Part shown: in pieces, positions 8,536-16,842 of the stretch | Numbering within the stretch: position 1 is the first letter of the stretch | How the letters are laid out: every line of letters begins with the position of its first letter | Assembly: GCA_964568805.1 (NCBI GenBank) | Contig: CAZMRW010000009.1 | Coordinates: 1-64,000, forward strand | Source: CAZMRW01 sp964568805 | GTDB taxonomy: Bacteria > Pseudomonadota > Gammaproteobacteria > Methylococcales > Methylomonadaceae | DNA length: 64,000 nt | Direction of reading: 5' to 3' | The notes under the pieces: model-generated | Seen by the model: only the letters and a program-made list of their open reading frames with translations | Database searches by the model: none | Told to the model about the DNA's origin: nothing | Made by a program: the position numbers and the translations under genes

Positions 8536-9699
8536 ATGTCTGTTCCTTACTGGCGATTGTCCGGTTTATATTTTTTTTATTTCGCAACGCTCGGCGCTTA
8601 TCTGCCTTACTGGAGCCTCTTTCTGAAAGACAGAGGCTTTACTCCGGTTGAAATCGGCGAGCTCGCCGCGCTACTGGTCGCTACGAGAATAGTTGCGCCT
8701 AATCTGTGGGGTTGGATCGCCGACCATACCGGTAAAAATTTATCGATCATTCGCATCACGCTGCTTTTGAGTGCTATAGTTTTTACCGGTTTTCTGTTTG
8801 TTCAAGGCTATCGGTCGCTGGCCATTATCACCGCCGTTTTCGGGTTTTTCTGGAATGCTGCCTTGCCTCAATTTGAGGCGGTAACCTTGGCCTATTTAAA
8901 AAACCAATCTCACCGCTACAGCCGGATCAGGTTATGGGGATCTGTCGGCTTTATCGTCACGGTGCTGGCTATGGGCTGGACGCTCGATAAACTGCCGGTC
9001 TCGATCGTCCCCGCCGTCATTACTTTTTTATTGGCCGCCAACTGGTTCGCCTCGCTGATTATGCCGAAAACACAGGCATATCGTCCTGGACCGGCAACCG
9101 TCGGGATCATGGCGATTCTTAAAAAAACCGACGTGCTGGCATTTCTGGTGGCCAGTATGCTGTTGCAAGCCGCACATGGACCCTATTATGTATTTTATTC
9201 CATTTATCTTAACCAGCTTCATTATTCGGCAACTGTAACCGGATGTCTTTGGGGGCTGGGCGTGCTTGCGGAAATCGTTTTATTTATTTACATGCGTCCA
9301 TTGTTACAGCGATATTCATTAAGACATATTTTATTGCTCAGTTTGCTCTTGGCCACCGGCCGATGGCTGCTCATAGCCTGGTGTGCGGATAATCCGGTCC
9401 TGTTGAGCCTTGCCCAATTACTGCACGCTGCCAGTTTTGGCTCAGCGCATGTTGCGGCGATTCATTTGGTGCATGATTATTTCGGCCAAGAGCATCAGGG
9501 AAAAGGCCAGGCCTTATATAACAGTCTCAGCTTCGGTTTGGGTGGCATGTTGGGCAGTTTATACAGTGGTTACTTTTGGGAATCCCTGGGGCCCGTGTTT
9601 GTTTTTACCTTGGCGGCTTTAGTGTGCTATGTGGCGTTTGTGATTACTTATTTTTGGGTCGGACAGGAAAATCCAAAAAAAGACCGCGCATTAGGCTAA
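8536..9699 (+). CDS. Major facilitator superfamily transporter (HcaT-like)
   Basis: A 387-residue inner-membrane protein with about 12 hydrophobic segments. The N-terminus (YWRLSGLYFFYFATLGAYLP) and the loop RLWGSVGFIVTVLAMG are typical of the MFS branch around HcaT (3-phenylpropionate permease) and related nucleoside/sugar symporters. Substrate cannot be read from sequence. It stands alone between the aroC terminator and the exbBD operon; gammaproteobacteria often carry such a gene beside aroC. A weak hairpin follows the gene. Confidence 0.85.
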   Translation: MSVPYWRLSGLYFFYFATLGAYLPYWSLFLKDRGFTPVEIGELAALLVATRIVAPNLWGWIADHTGKNLSIIRITLLLSAIVFTGFLFVQGYRSLAIITAVFGFFWNAALPQFEAVTLAYLKNQSHRYSRIRLWGSVGFIVTVLAMGWTLDKLPVSIVPAVITFLLAANWFASLIMPKTQAYRPGPATVGIMAILKKTDVLAFLVASMLLQAAHGPYYVFYSIYLNQLHYSATVTGCLWGLGVLAEIVLFIYMRPLLQRYSLRHILLLSLLLATGRWLLIAWCADNPVLLSLAQLLHAASFGSAHVAAIHLVHDYFGQEHQGKGQALYNSLSFGLGGMLGSLYSGYFWESLGPVFVFTLAALVCYVAFVITYFWVGQENPKKDRALG

Positions 9700-9702
9700 A
9701 AT

Positions 9703-9737
9703 AGGCGCTTGACAGGGCGCAGCCAGCGCCTGGTTTA
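9703..9737 (+). terminator. Possible weak terminator after the MFS gene
   Basis: Seven-base inverted repeat AGGCGCT (9703-9709) / AGCGCCT (9725-9731) just after the transporter stop, followed by GGTTTAATAATTT. The loop is long (15 bases) and the T-run broken, so termination would be inefficient. Confidence 0.35.
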
Positions 9738-9860
9738 ATAATTTGACAGTTTAAATCAACGCACATCGGCGATGGCGGTTTTTTTCCAGTTTCTTTTTAG
9801 AGATAAAAGGATGTTGAGAGAATACCGTAAGCCCTGTGTAAACACTCTTTTAGGTGACAT

Positions 9861-10478
9861 GTGTTTGAAATAATTAAAAGCGGCGGCTGGATGATGTGGC
9901 CGCTCATGATGTGTTCGATCGGAGCTATGGGCATCATTGCCGAGCGTTTTTGGTCCTTGCAGAGAAAGAAAATTGTGCCGCCTGAACTGGTTTCACAGGT
10001 ATGGCAGTTATACCGGGAAAACAAACTGGATGATATAACCTTGCGGCGATTAAAAGGCAGTTCACCGATGGGGTGTATATTTGCCGCCGGTCTGGCCAAT
10101 AGCGAGTATGGCCGCGAGATGATGAAGGAATCGATAGAGGAAGCAGGTCGTATCGTCGCTCATGAACTAGAACGCTTTCTTAATGCGCTGGGCACGATAG
10201 CTGAAATTTCGCCACTTTTGGGTTTATTGGGCACAGTCTTCGGTATGATCGAAATTTTTTCCGAACTTTTAGAGCACGGCGCGGGTGACCCAACGGTGCT
10301 GGCGGGGGGGATTTCGGTCGCGCTGATTACGACGGCAACCGGCTTATCCGTAGCGATTCCCAGCTTGATTTTCCACCGCTATTTTCAACGCCTGGTGGAC
10401 GATTATGTGATCAATATGGAAGCGGAATCGATAAAACTGATCGAAATGATGCATGGTGAACGTAAGGCGGCGTTATGA
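9861..10478 (+). CDS. exbB: ExbB/TolQ/MotA-family proton channel protein
   Basis: A 205-residue inner-membrane protein of the MotA/TolQ/ExbB family: three hydrophobic segments, with the conserved central block SPLLGLLGTVFGMIEIF and the third segment AGGISVALITTATGLSVAIP. With ExbD it forms the proton-driven motor that energises TonB or a related envelope machine. The start is GTG; an overlapping ATG at 9859 is out of frame. The stop overlaps exbD by four bases. The pair heads the lipid A/KDO operon lpxK-trm112-kdsB, a recurrent gammaproteobacterial layout. Which TonB partner it serves cannot be seen here. Confidence 0.9.
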   Translation: MFEIIKSGGWMMWPLMMCSIGAMGIIAERFWSLQRKKIVPPELVSQVWQLYRENKLDDITLRRLKGSSPMGCIFAAGLANSEYGREMMKESIEEAGRIVAHELERFLNALGTIAEISPLLGLLGTVFGMIEIFSELLEHGAGDPTVLAGGISVALITTATGLSVAIPSLIFHRYFQRLVDDYVINMEAESIKLIEMMHGERKAAL

Positions 10479-10912
10479 ATTTTCAACGCAGAAAAAGGCG
10501 AAAAATTGATATCACGCTGATATCGATGATAGACGTGCTTTTTGTGTTATTGCTTTTCTTCATGGTGTCCACGACCTTTAACCGGCAAACCCAGCTCAAG
10601 ATTAAGCTGCCTGAAGCCAGCGGTCCTGAAACGGAGCAAAAAAATGAATCGGTTGAACTCATCATTAATGCCGATGGCGTTTATTTTTTGAAAGGCGCCG
10701 ATGGTTTACCCCATGAATTGATTAATCAGAAAGCCGAAACCCTGAAACAGGAGTTGCAAAAACTCGCGGCGCATTCCGCCCATTTGCCATTCATCATCAG
10801 TGCCGATGGCAATACGCCTCATCAGTCCGTGATTACCGCGCTGGATGTGGCCGGCCAGGTAGGCTTTAAGCATATTAACTTTGAAGCGCAACAGCCGAAA
10901 AGCGAGCAATGA
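10475..10912 (+). CDS. exbD: ExbD/TolR-family biopolymer transport protein
   Basis: A 145-residue protein with a short basic cytoplasmic N-terminus (NFQRRKRRKIDI), one transmembrane helix beginning LISMIDVLFVLLLFFMV that carries the conserved Asp expected to be protonated by the motor, and a periplasmic domain with the family pattern of beta-strands. The start overlaps the exbB stop (ATGA), and its own stop overlaps lpxK by four bases, implying translational coupling along the operon. Partner of ExbB; could act with TonB or in a Tol-like system. Confidence 0.9.
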   Translation: MNFQRRKRRKIDITLISMIDVLFVLLLFFMVSTTFNRQTQLKIKLPEASGPETEQKNESVELIINADGVYFLKGADGLPHELINQKAETLKQELQKLAAHSAHLPFIISADGNTPHQSVITALDVAGQVGFKHINFEAQQPKSEQ

Positions 10913-11907
10913 AAAAATCGCTGTCCGGTTGGGTGGAGGAGCATTGGTATAAAGCATCTCTGCTAGGACTATGTCTGTTGCCGTTGAGTTTACTATACGA
11001 AGGCGCCGTCAGGTGCCGGAAAAGATTGTATGCCAGGGGGTGGTTGGCAACATGCAGCTTATCCGTTCCGGTGATCGTCGTCGGTAATATTACGGTCGGC
11101 GGCACCGGCAAGACGCCCTTGATTATCTGGCTGGCGAAATTCCTGAAAGAAGCCGGTTACCGGCCAGGCATCATCAGCAGAGGTTATGGCGGACAATCGC
11201 AACAATGGCCGCAACGGGTCAATGCGGACAGCGATCCGAAAATGGTGGGCGATGAAGCGTTGTTGATCACGATCCTGACCGCCTGTCCGGTGGCGGTTGC
11301 TCCCTTTCGGGCCGATGCCGGTAGATTGTTGCTCAAGGAAACGGATTGCGATGTTATCCTGTCCGATGACGGACTGCAGCATTACGCTCTGAACAGAGAC
11401 ATAGAGATTGCAGTCATCGATGGCGAGCGCCGTTTCGGCAACGGCTATTGTTTACCGGCAGGTCCGTTGCGCGAGCCCATCACCCGGTTAAACGATGTTG
11501 ATTTTATCGTGGTGAACGGGGAAAAATCTGAAGAGCATGAATTTTCCATGCGCATGGAGGGTGATTGTGCCGTCAATCTGGTTACCGGTCAGCGTAAAGC
11601 TTTGCAGGAATTTACCGCTGGCGGCTGTCATTCCGTCGCGGGGATCGGCAACCCCGGCCGGTTCTTTAAACAGCTTGAAACGTCGGGGCTGGCCTGTATA
11701 ACCCATGCCTTTCCGGATCACCACCCTTTTCAAAGCAAAGATATTGAGTTTGGCGATGGCCTGCCTGTATTAATGACGGAGAAGGATGCGGTAAAATGCA
11801 GTCACTATGTCGGTAAACAGCATTGGAGCATTCCGGTAAAAGCCGTTCCGGAAGCCGGCTTTGCGGAACGATTGATAAACCTATTAAGAGAAAAGTATGG
11901 TAGATAA
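10909..11907 (+). CDS. lpxK: Tetraacyldisaccharide 4'-kinase LpxK
   Basis: Phosphorylates the 4' position of the lipid A disaccharide precursor at the inner membrane to make lipid IVA. The 332 residues match the family. An N-terminal membrane-associated segment (LLGLCLLPLSLLYEGAV) precedes the P-loop VGGTGKT (64-70); further family motifs are ISRGYGG, GDEALL and LSDDGLQHYAL. It overlaps exbD by four bases and trm112 by eleven, so expression is linked to the motor genes and to KDO activation. Confidence 0.96.
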   Translation: MKKSLSGWVEEHWYKASLLGLCLLPLSLLYEGAVRCRKRLYARGWLATCSLSVPVIVVGNITVGGTGKTPLIIWLAKFLKEAGYRPGIISRGYGGQSQQWPQRVNADSDPKMVGDEALLITILTACPVAVAPFRADAGRLLLKETDCDVILSDDGLQHYALNRDIEIAVIDGERRFGNGYCLPAGPLREPITRLNDVDFIVVNGEKSEEHEFSMRMEGDCAVNLVTGQRKALQEFTAGGCHSVAGIGNPGRFFKQLETSGLACITHAFPDHHPFQSKDIEFGDGLPVLMTEKDAVKCSHYVGKQHWSIPVKAVPEAGFAERLINLLREKYGR

Positions 11908-12091
11908 TAAATTGCTCGATATTTTGGCCTGCCCAATATGTAAAAGTTCGCTTATTTATGATAAAACCGCGCAGGAACTGATTTGCAAACCGGATCGTTT
12001 GGCGTTTCCTATCCGCGACGACATTCCGGTGATGCTGGAAGATGAGGCTCGCATCCTAAGCCATGAAGAGATCGAGGCATTGACTAAATGA
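11897..12091 (+). CDS. Trm112-family (YcaR-like) small protein
   Basis: A 64-residue protein of the Trm112/YcaR family. Cys12, Cys15 and Cys30 are visible from the zinc-finger-like fold; the fourth cysteine of the eukaryotic form is absent, as in many bacterial members. Eukaryotic Trm112 activates methyltransferases; the bacterial role is not established. The gene is located between lpxK and kdsB, as in E. coli. It overlaps lpxK by eleven bases, and its stop overlaps the ATG of a 24-codon micro-ORF. Confidence 0.92.
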   Translation: MVDNKLLDILACPICKSSLIYDKTAQELICKPDRLAFPIRDDIPVMLEDEARILSHEEIEALTK

Positions 12092-12162
12092 ATGATCAGT
12101 TTTTGAGCCGCAAGGTCCTGATGCGTTTGTTTATTTCACTTCGGAAGCTTAAGCCCGAATGA
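12088..12162 (+). CDS. Candidate 24-residue bridging micro-ORF between trm112 and kdsB
   Basis: A frame of 24 codons plus stop whose ATG overlaps the trm112 stop (ATGA at 12088-12091) and whose TGA overlaps the kdsB start (ATGA at 12159-12162). The peptide begins MNDQFLSRKVLMRLFISL and ends in basic residues. The double stop-start overlap would let ribosomes pass from trm112 to kdsB without a separate initiation site, and no strong Shine-Dalgarno sequence is seen before kdsB. The product may be irrelevant, with the translation itself doing the coupling. Confidence 0.45.
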   Translation: MNDQFLSRKVLMRLFISLRKLKPE

Positions 12163-12929
12163 GTCTGCATTTTAAAGTCGTCATTCCTGCACGATTTGGT
12201 TCAACCCGGTTGCCGGGCAAGCCGCTGTTACCCCTTGCCGGCAAGCCGATGATCGCCCATGTCTGCGCCCGTGCACAGGAAGCCGAGGCCGAGGACATTG
12301 TCGTTGCCACAGATGATGACCGGATTTATCAAACCGTCAACGATCTGGGAATGAAGGCCGTCATGACACGAGCGGACCATAACAGCGGCACGGAAAGAAT
12401 CGCGGAAGTCGCGCAGCAATTCGGCTGGGCTGCCGATGCCATTATTGTCAATCTGCAAGGCGATGAACCGTTGATTTCGCCTGCTTACATACGTGAAGTT
12501 GCTTCGGCGTTGGCGGCTCAAAATCTGGCCGGTATCGCGACATTGGCGGCGAAAATTAACGACCCTGAAGAAGTGTTTAATCCAAATGCAGTCAAAGTCG
12601 TTCTGAATCAACGCGGTTACGCCCTTTATTTCAGCCGGGCGCCGATTCCCTGGGACAGGGACGGCTTTCGCCATGGCGGGGGCTCGCTTTCCGGAAAAAT
12701 GCCTTATTACCGGCACATCGGCATGTATGCCTATACGGTGGGCTTTTTGGATCGCTATTGCCAATGGGGCGCTTCCGCTCTCGAATCGGTCGAGTCTCTG
12801 GAGCAGTTAAGAATTTTATGGCATGGTGAAGCGATTATGGTGAAAGTCGTTAGCGCGATTCCCCCCGCCGGCGTCGATACCGAAGACGACTTGCGGCGCG
12901 TAGAACACATTTTGAATTCGCAGCGCTAA
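12159..12929 (+). CDS. kdsB: 3-deoxy-manno-octulosonate cytidylyltransferase (CMP-KDO synthetase)
   Basis: Activates KDO with CTP for addition to lipid A. The 256-residue length is normal. The nucleotide-binding N-terminus reads VIPARFGSTRLPGKPL, followed by NLQGDEPLI and the conserved RAPIPWDRD and YRHIGMYAYT motifs. It ends the exbB-exbD-lpxK-trm112-kdsB run, completing a set that makes and decorates lipid A. The start is joined to the preceding micro-ORF by an ATGA overlap. Confidence 0.97.
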   Translation: MSLHFKVVIPARFGSTRLPGKPLLPLAGKPMIAHVCARAQEAEAEDIVVATDDDRIYQTVNDLGMKAVMTRADHNSGTERIAEVAQQFGWAADAIIVNLQGDEPLISPAYIREVASALAAQNLAGIATLAAKINDPEEVFNPNAVKVVLNQRGYALYFSRAPIPWDRDGFRHGGGSLSGKMPYYRHIGMYAYTVGFLDRYCQWGASALESVESLEQLRILWHGEAIMVKVVSAIPPAGVDTEDDLRRVEHILNSQR

Positions 12930-13064
12930 GCGTTTCATGGAGGGTTACGCGACCTTTCCACCTCGCCGGCGGAGATGTGCTGCTATTTGATATATAGTAT
13001 TATCAACAGTAATTTAGACAATCTTTTTAATTTTAACTCTATACTGGTTTGCCAAGAGCTGTAA

Positions 13065-14249
13065 ATGGAACAATTTCAACGAATTAGTCGCCTGCCTCCC
13101 TATGTCTTTAATATCGTAAACGAACTGAAAGCCAAGGCGCGTGCAGCCGGCGAGGATATCATCGATTTCGGCATGGGCAATCCGGATCAGCCTACGCCGG
13201 ATCATATCGTTAATAAGATGATTGAGGCGACCAAACGGCCGGATACCCATCGTTACTCCATGTCCAAAGGCATTCCGAGATTACGGAAAGCCATTTGCTC
13301 CTGGTATAAAAATCGCTTTGACGTAGATCTGAATTTCGAAACCGAAGCCATCGTCACGATCGGTTCCAAAGAAGGTTTGGCGCATTTGGCGCTGGCAACG
13401 CTCGGTCCCGGCGATATTGTATTGGTTCCGAATCCCGCCTATCCGATACATCCTTACGGTGTGGTCATTGCCGGCGCCGATTTAAGGCATGTTCCGTTGA
13501 TTCCCGGTGTGGATTTTTTTGAAGAATTGCATCGGGCTATTGTCGAATCCTGGCCCAAGCCGAAAATGCTGATTCTTAATTTTCCGGGCAATCCGACCAG
13601 TCAATGCGTTGAACTGGATTTTTTCGAAAAGATTATCGCCTTGGCGAAGGAACATAATATTTGGGTGGTCCACGATATCGCTTATATCGATATCGTTTTC
13701 GACGGCTACAAGGCACCGTCCATTTTGCAGATTAAAGGGGCGAAAGATATCGCGGTTGAATTTTTTTCTCTGTCGAAAAGCTATAACATGCCGGGCTGGC
13801 GCGTCGGTTTTATGTGCGGCAATAAAGAACTGGTAGCGGCTTTAGCGCGCATTAAATCGTATCTGGATTACGGCACCTTTACCCCGATTCAGATTGCCGC
13901 AATTACCGCCCTGGAAGGACCGCAGGATTGCCTGAAAGAAATCGCGGACATGTATAGAAAACGGCGCGATGTACTCTGTGAGGGGCTGACCGCCGCCGGA
14001 TGGCCGGTTGAAAAGCCGAAAGCGACCATGTTTGTCTGGGCGCCGATACCCGAGCCCTACCGGGCCATGGGTTCGCTGGAGTTTTCCAAAAAATTGCTGA
14101 TGGAGGCAAAGGTTGCGGTAGCGCCCGGCATCGGCTTTGGACAGTACGGCGACGATCATGTCCGCTTCGGCCTCATCGAAAATGAGCATCGTACCCGACA
14201 AGCGGTTCGCGGTATTCGCAATATGATGAAGAAAGACAAGGTTGTATAA
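13065..14249 (+). CDS. alaC: Alanine-synthesising aminotransferase AlaC
   Basis: A class I/II PLP aminotransferase of 394 residues. The N-terminal segment RISRLPPYVFNIVNELKAKA and the signature SLSKSYNMPGWRVGF, with Schiff-base Lys238, match AlaC (formerly YfdZ), which makes alanine from pyruvate and glutamate; related LL-diaminopimelate aminotransferases are the main alternative. It lies directly before hom and thrC, only 40 bases upstream of the preferred hom start, so the three are probably one amino-acid operon. A possible promoter with a TATACT-like -10 lies just upstream but its -35 spacing is poor. Confidence 0.9.
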   Translation: MEQFQRISRLPPYVFNIVNELKAKARAAGEDIIDFGMGNPDQPTPDHIVNKMIEATKRPDTHRYSMSKGIPRLRKAICSWYKNRFDVDLNFETEAIVTIGSKEGLAHLALATLGPGDIVLVPNPAYPIHPYGVVIAGADLRHVPLIPGVDFFEELHRAIVESWPKPKMLILNFPGNPTSQCVELDFFEKIIALAKEHNIWVVHDIAYIDIVFDGYKAPSILQIKGAKDIAVEFFSLSKSYNMPGWRVGFMCGNKELVAALARIKSYLDYGTFTPIQIAAITALEGPQDCLKEIADMYRKRRDVLCEGLTAAGWPVEKPKATMFVWAPIPEPYRAMGSLEFSKKLLMEAKVAVAPGIGFGQYGDDHVRFGLIENEHRTRQAVRGIRNMMKKDKVV

Positions 14250-14289
14250 TAGCCGGCTTACTTAAAAGAACTTTATGCAGGAGTTTGCT

Positions 14290-15600
14290 TTGAAACCGGT
14301 AAAAGTGGGTATATTGGGATTAGGGACTGTCGGCGGCGGTACGGTTAACGTATTGAAACGCAATGCCGCCGAAATTGCCCGTAGGGCAGGGCGCGACATT
14401 GTCGTTACCCGCGCCTCGGCAAAGGATTTAGCGAAACCGCGTATATGCGATACCGAGGGCATCACTTTAACAACCGATCCCTTCGAGATTATCAATGATC
14501 CTGAAATCGAGATCATCCTTGAATTGATCGGCGGCGCGGGCCCCGTCAAAGAGATGGTGCTGACGGCTATCACCAATGGCAAGCATGTGGTTACCGCCAA
14601 TAAATCGCTGATTGCTCTTCATGGTAACGAGATTTTCGCCAAAGCCAGCGAAAAGGGCGTCATCGTCGCCTTTGAAGCCGCGGTTGCCGGCGGGATTCCG
14701 ATCATCAAAGCAATACGCGAAGGCTTAAGCGGCAATCAGATTCAGTGGCTGGCGGGCATCATCAACGGGACCGGCAATTTTATTCTGACTGAAATGCGCG
14801 AAAAAGGCCGCGACTTTGCCGATGTTCTGGCCGAAGCGCAGGCTTTGGGTTATGCCGAAGCCGATCCGACGTTCGATGTCGAAGGCATCGATGCCGCGCA
14901 CAAGCTGACCATACTGGCCTCGATCGCGTTCGGTATTCCCTTGCAGTTCGACAAGGTCTATACCGAAGGCATTACCCGGATCACCCGTGTGGATGTCGAG
15001 TATGCGGAAAAACTTGGTTACCGGATCAAACATCTGGGTATCGCGCGCAAGACCCCGGCAGGCATCGAACTCAGGGTGCATCCGACCCTGATTCCCGAGC
15101 GCCGGCTGATTGCCAACGTCAATGGCGTGATGAATGCCATTTTGGTGAAAGGCGACGCCGTGGGGCCCACCCTGTATTACGGTGCCGGAGCCGGGGCCGA
15201 GCCGACAGCATCCGCTGTCGTCGCCGATGTGATCGATGTGGTGAGAGCTTTGACCAGCGATCCCGAGAACCGGGTGCCTCATCTGGCCTTTCAGGCCGAT
15301 TCATTGGCCGATATACCGATTTTGTCGCCGGACAGCTTCAAATCCGCCTATTATTTGCGGCTCAATGCCGAAGATAAACCCGGCGTACTGGCCGATGTGA
15401 CCAAAATTCTGGCGGATCACCAGATCAGCATTGAAGCCATCGTTCAGAAAGAACCGCTGGCCAATGAAACGGCGGTACCGATTATCATGCTGACACAGAT
15501 CACGCTGGAAAAAGAACTGAACGCGGCGATTGCTGAGATCGAAGCTTTGCTTACCGTGACCGGAAAAGTCAACCGGATCCGTCTGGAAACCTTGGGATAA
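14290..15600 (+). CDS. hom: Homoserine dehydrogenase
   Basis: Reduces aspartate semialdehyde to homoserine for threonine and methionine synthesis. The NAD(P)-binding motif is GLGTVGGGTV near the N-terminus, followed by the conserved GIINGTGNFIL and EAQALGYAEADPTFDVEG; the last 80 residues are an ACT regulatory domain (LNAEDKPGVLADVTKIL), suggesting feedback control. An ATG at 14275 gives a longer frame, but the TTG at 14290 starts the family-typical MKPVKVG and has AGGAG six bases upstream (14279-14283), so TTG is preferred (436 residues). Sits between alaC and thrC. Confidence 0.95.
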   Translation: MKPVKVGILGLGTVGGGTVNVLKRNAAEIARRAGRDIVVTRASAKDLAKPRICDTEGITLTTDPFEIINDPEIEIILELIGGAGPVKEMVLTAITNGKHVVTANKSLIALHGNEIFAKASEKGVIVAFEAAVAGGIPIIKAIREGLSGNQIQWLAGIINGTGNFILTEMREKGRDFADVLAEAQALGYAEADPTFDVEGIDAAHKLTILASIAFGIPLQFDKVYTEGITRITRVDVEYAEKLGYRIKHLGIARKTPAGIELRVHPTLIPERRLIANVNGVMNAILVKGDAVGPTLYYGAGAGAEPTASAVVADVIDVVRALTSDPENRVPHLAFQADSLADIPILSPDSFKSAYYLRLNAEDKPGVLADVTKILADHQISIEAIVQKEPLANETAVPIIMLTQITLEKELNAAIAEIEALLTVTGKVNRIRLETLG

Positions 15601-15609
15601 CTAACGAAC

Positions 15610-16704
15610 ATGTCTACACATAAACACTATACCGGTTTGATCGAACGCTATCGGGACCGGCTGCCGGTCAGCGAGTCTACCCGTATTATCAGCCTGAATG
15701 AAGGCAATACGCCGCTGATCCAGCTGCAAAACATTCCTCGATTGACCGGCAAGGCTGTCGATATTTATGTCAAGTTTGAAGGACTGAATCCGACCGGGTC
15801 GTTCAAAGACCGCGGCATGACGATGGCGGTAACCAAAGCGGTGGAATCAGGCAGTCAGGCGATCATCTGTGCGTCTACCGGCAATACCTCGGCCTCCGCC
15901 GCCGCCTACGCCGCTCGCGCGGGCATCAAGGCGTTTGTGCTGATACCCGAAGGCAAGATTGCCCTGGGCAAACTGGCGCAAACCCTGATGTATGACGCTA
16001 CGATCATTCAAATTAAGGGGAATTTCGATCAGGGCATGGCGCTGGTCAAGGAAGTCGCCGAGCATGCACCGGTCACGATCGTTAACTCGATCAACCCGTT
16101 TCGAATCGACGGCCAGAAGACCGCTTCGTTCGAGATTATTGATGCCCTGGGCGATGCTCCTGATTATCACTGCCTGCCGGTCGGCAATGCCGGCAATATT
16201 ACCGCCTACTGGAAGGGCTACAAGGAATATTCGACCGATAGCGAAAGCCATAAGGCCGTCACCGCCAAGCGTCCTGTCATGTGCGGCTATCAGGCCGCAG
16301 GCGCCGCGCCGTTTGTCGCCGGTAAAATGATCGACAACCCTGAAACCATCGCCACCGCGATCCGCATCGGCCATCCGCAATCCTGGGATAAGGCCTGGGC
16401 GGCGCAAAAAGAGTCCGGCGGCTGGTTCGACAAATTCACCGATGACGAGATTCTGGCGGCGCAGAAAATGTTGTCGCAATATGAGGGCATTTTTTGCGAG
16501 CCGGCCTCAGCCACTTCCCTGGCCGGGGCCTTAAAGGATATCGCCAATGGCAATATTCCCGAAGGCAGTAAACTGGTTTGCACCCTGACCGGCGTCGGCC
16601 TGAAAGACCCCGATACGGCGATCAAGCAATGCGCAGCGGCCCATCCGTTGACGATTGAAGCCGAGCTGGATGCGGTAAAAAGAGCTATTCTGGATAATAT
16701 GTGA
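15610..16704 (+). CDS. thrC: Threonine synthase
   Basis: PLP enzyme converting phosphohomoserine to threonine. The lysine that binds PLP is Lys66 in NPTGSFKDRGM, and the glycine-rich phosphate loop appears as LPVGNAGNITAYW. The 364-residue length places it in the shorter class typical of many proteobacteria (fold type II). It follows hom by nine bases, so both are co-transcribed; homoserine kinase is not in the window and must be encoded elsewhere. Confidence 0.96.
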   Translation: MSTHKHYTGLIERYRDRLPVSESTRIISLNEGNTPLIQLQNIPRLTGKAVDIYVKFEGLNPTGSFKDRGMTMAVTKAVESGSQAIICASTGNTSASAAAYAARAGIKAFVLIPEGKIALGKLAQTLMYDATIIQIKGNFDQGMALVKEVAEHAPVTIVNSINPFRIDGQKTASFEIIDALGDAPDYHCLPVGNAGNITAYWKGYKEYSTDSESHKAVTAKRPVMCGYQAAGAAPFVAGKMIDNPETIATAIRIGHPQSWDKAWAAQKESGGWFDKFTDDEILAAQKMLSQYEGIFCEPASATSLAGALKDIANGNIPEGSKLVCTLTGVGLKDPDTAIKQCAAAHPLTIEAELDAVKRAILDNM

Positions 16705-16759
16705 GCAGTGCAATTCGGTTAGCCGCCAATTCAGCATTGAGCCTACACATTTATTCAAT

Positions 16760-16781
16760 TCGTTTCAATTTTTGGAAACGA
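16760..16781. repeat. Inverted repeat between thrC and kup
   Basis: Seven-base perfect inverted repeat TCGTTTC / GAAACGA around an eight-base loop, in the 138-base gap after thrC. No T-run follows on either strand, so it is not a clear terminator; it could be an operator or an mRNA hairpin of the kup leader. Confidence 0.4.
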
Positions 16782-16842
16782 TGAACCGACTCTCATGCTC
16801 CTCATAGCAATCGCACTCATTTTTCGCTGAGGTTATTGTTGT

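Noticed and set aside
14725..15282. 185-codon minus-strand frame opposite hom
   Set aside because: It is the antisense of a conserved enzyme gene in high-GC codons; the translation shows no known fold.
15847..16479. 210-codon minus-strand frame opposite thrC
   Set aside because: Antisense shadow of threonine synthase; no family match and no ribosome site.
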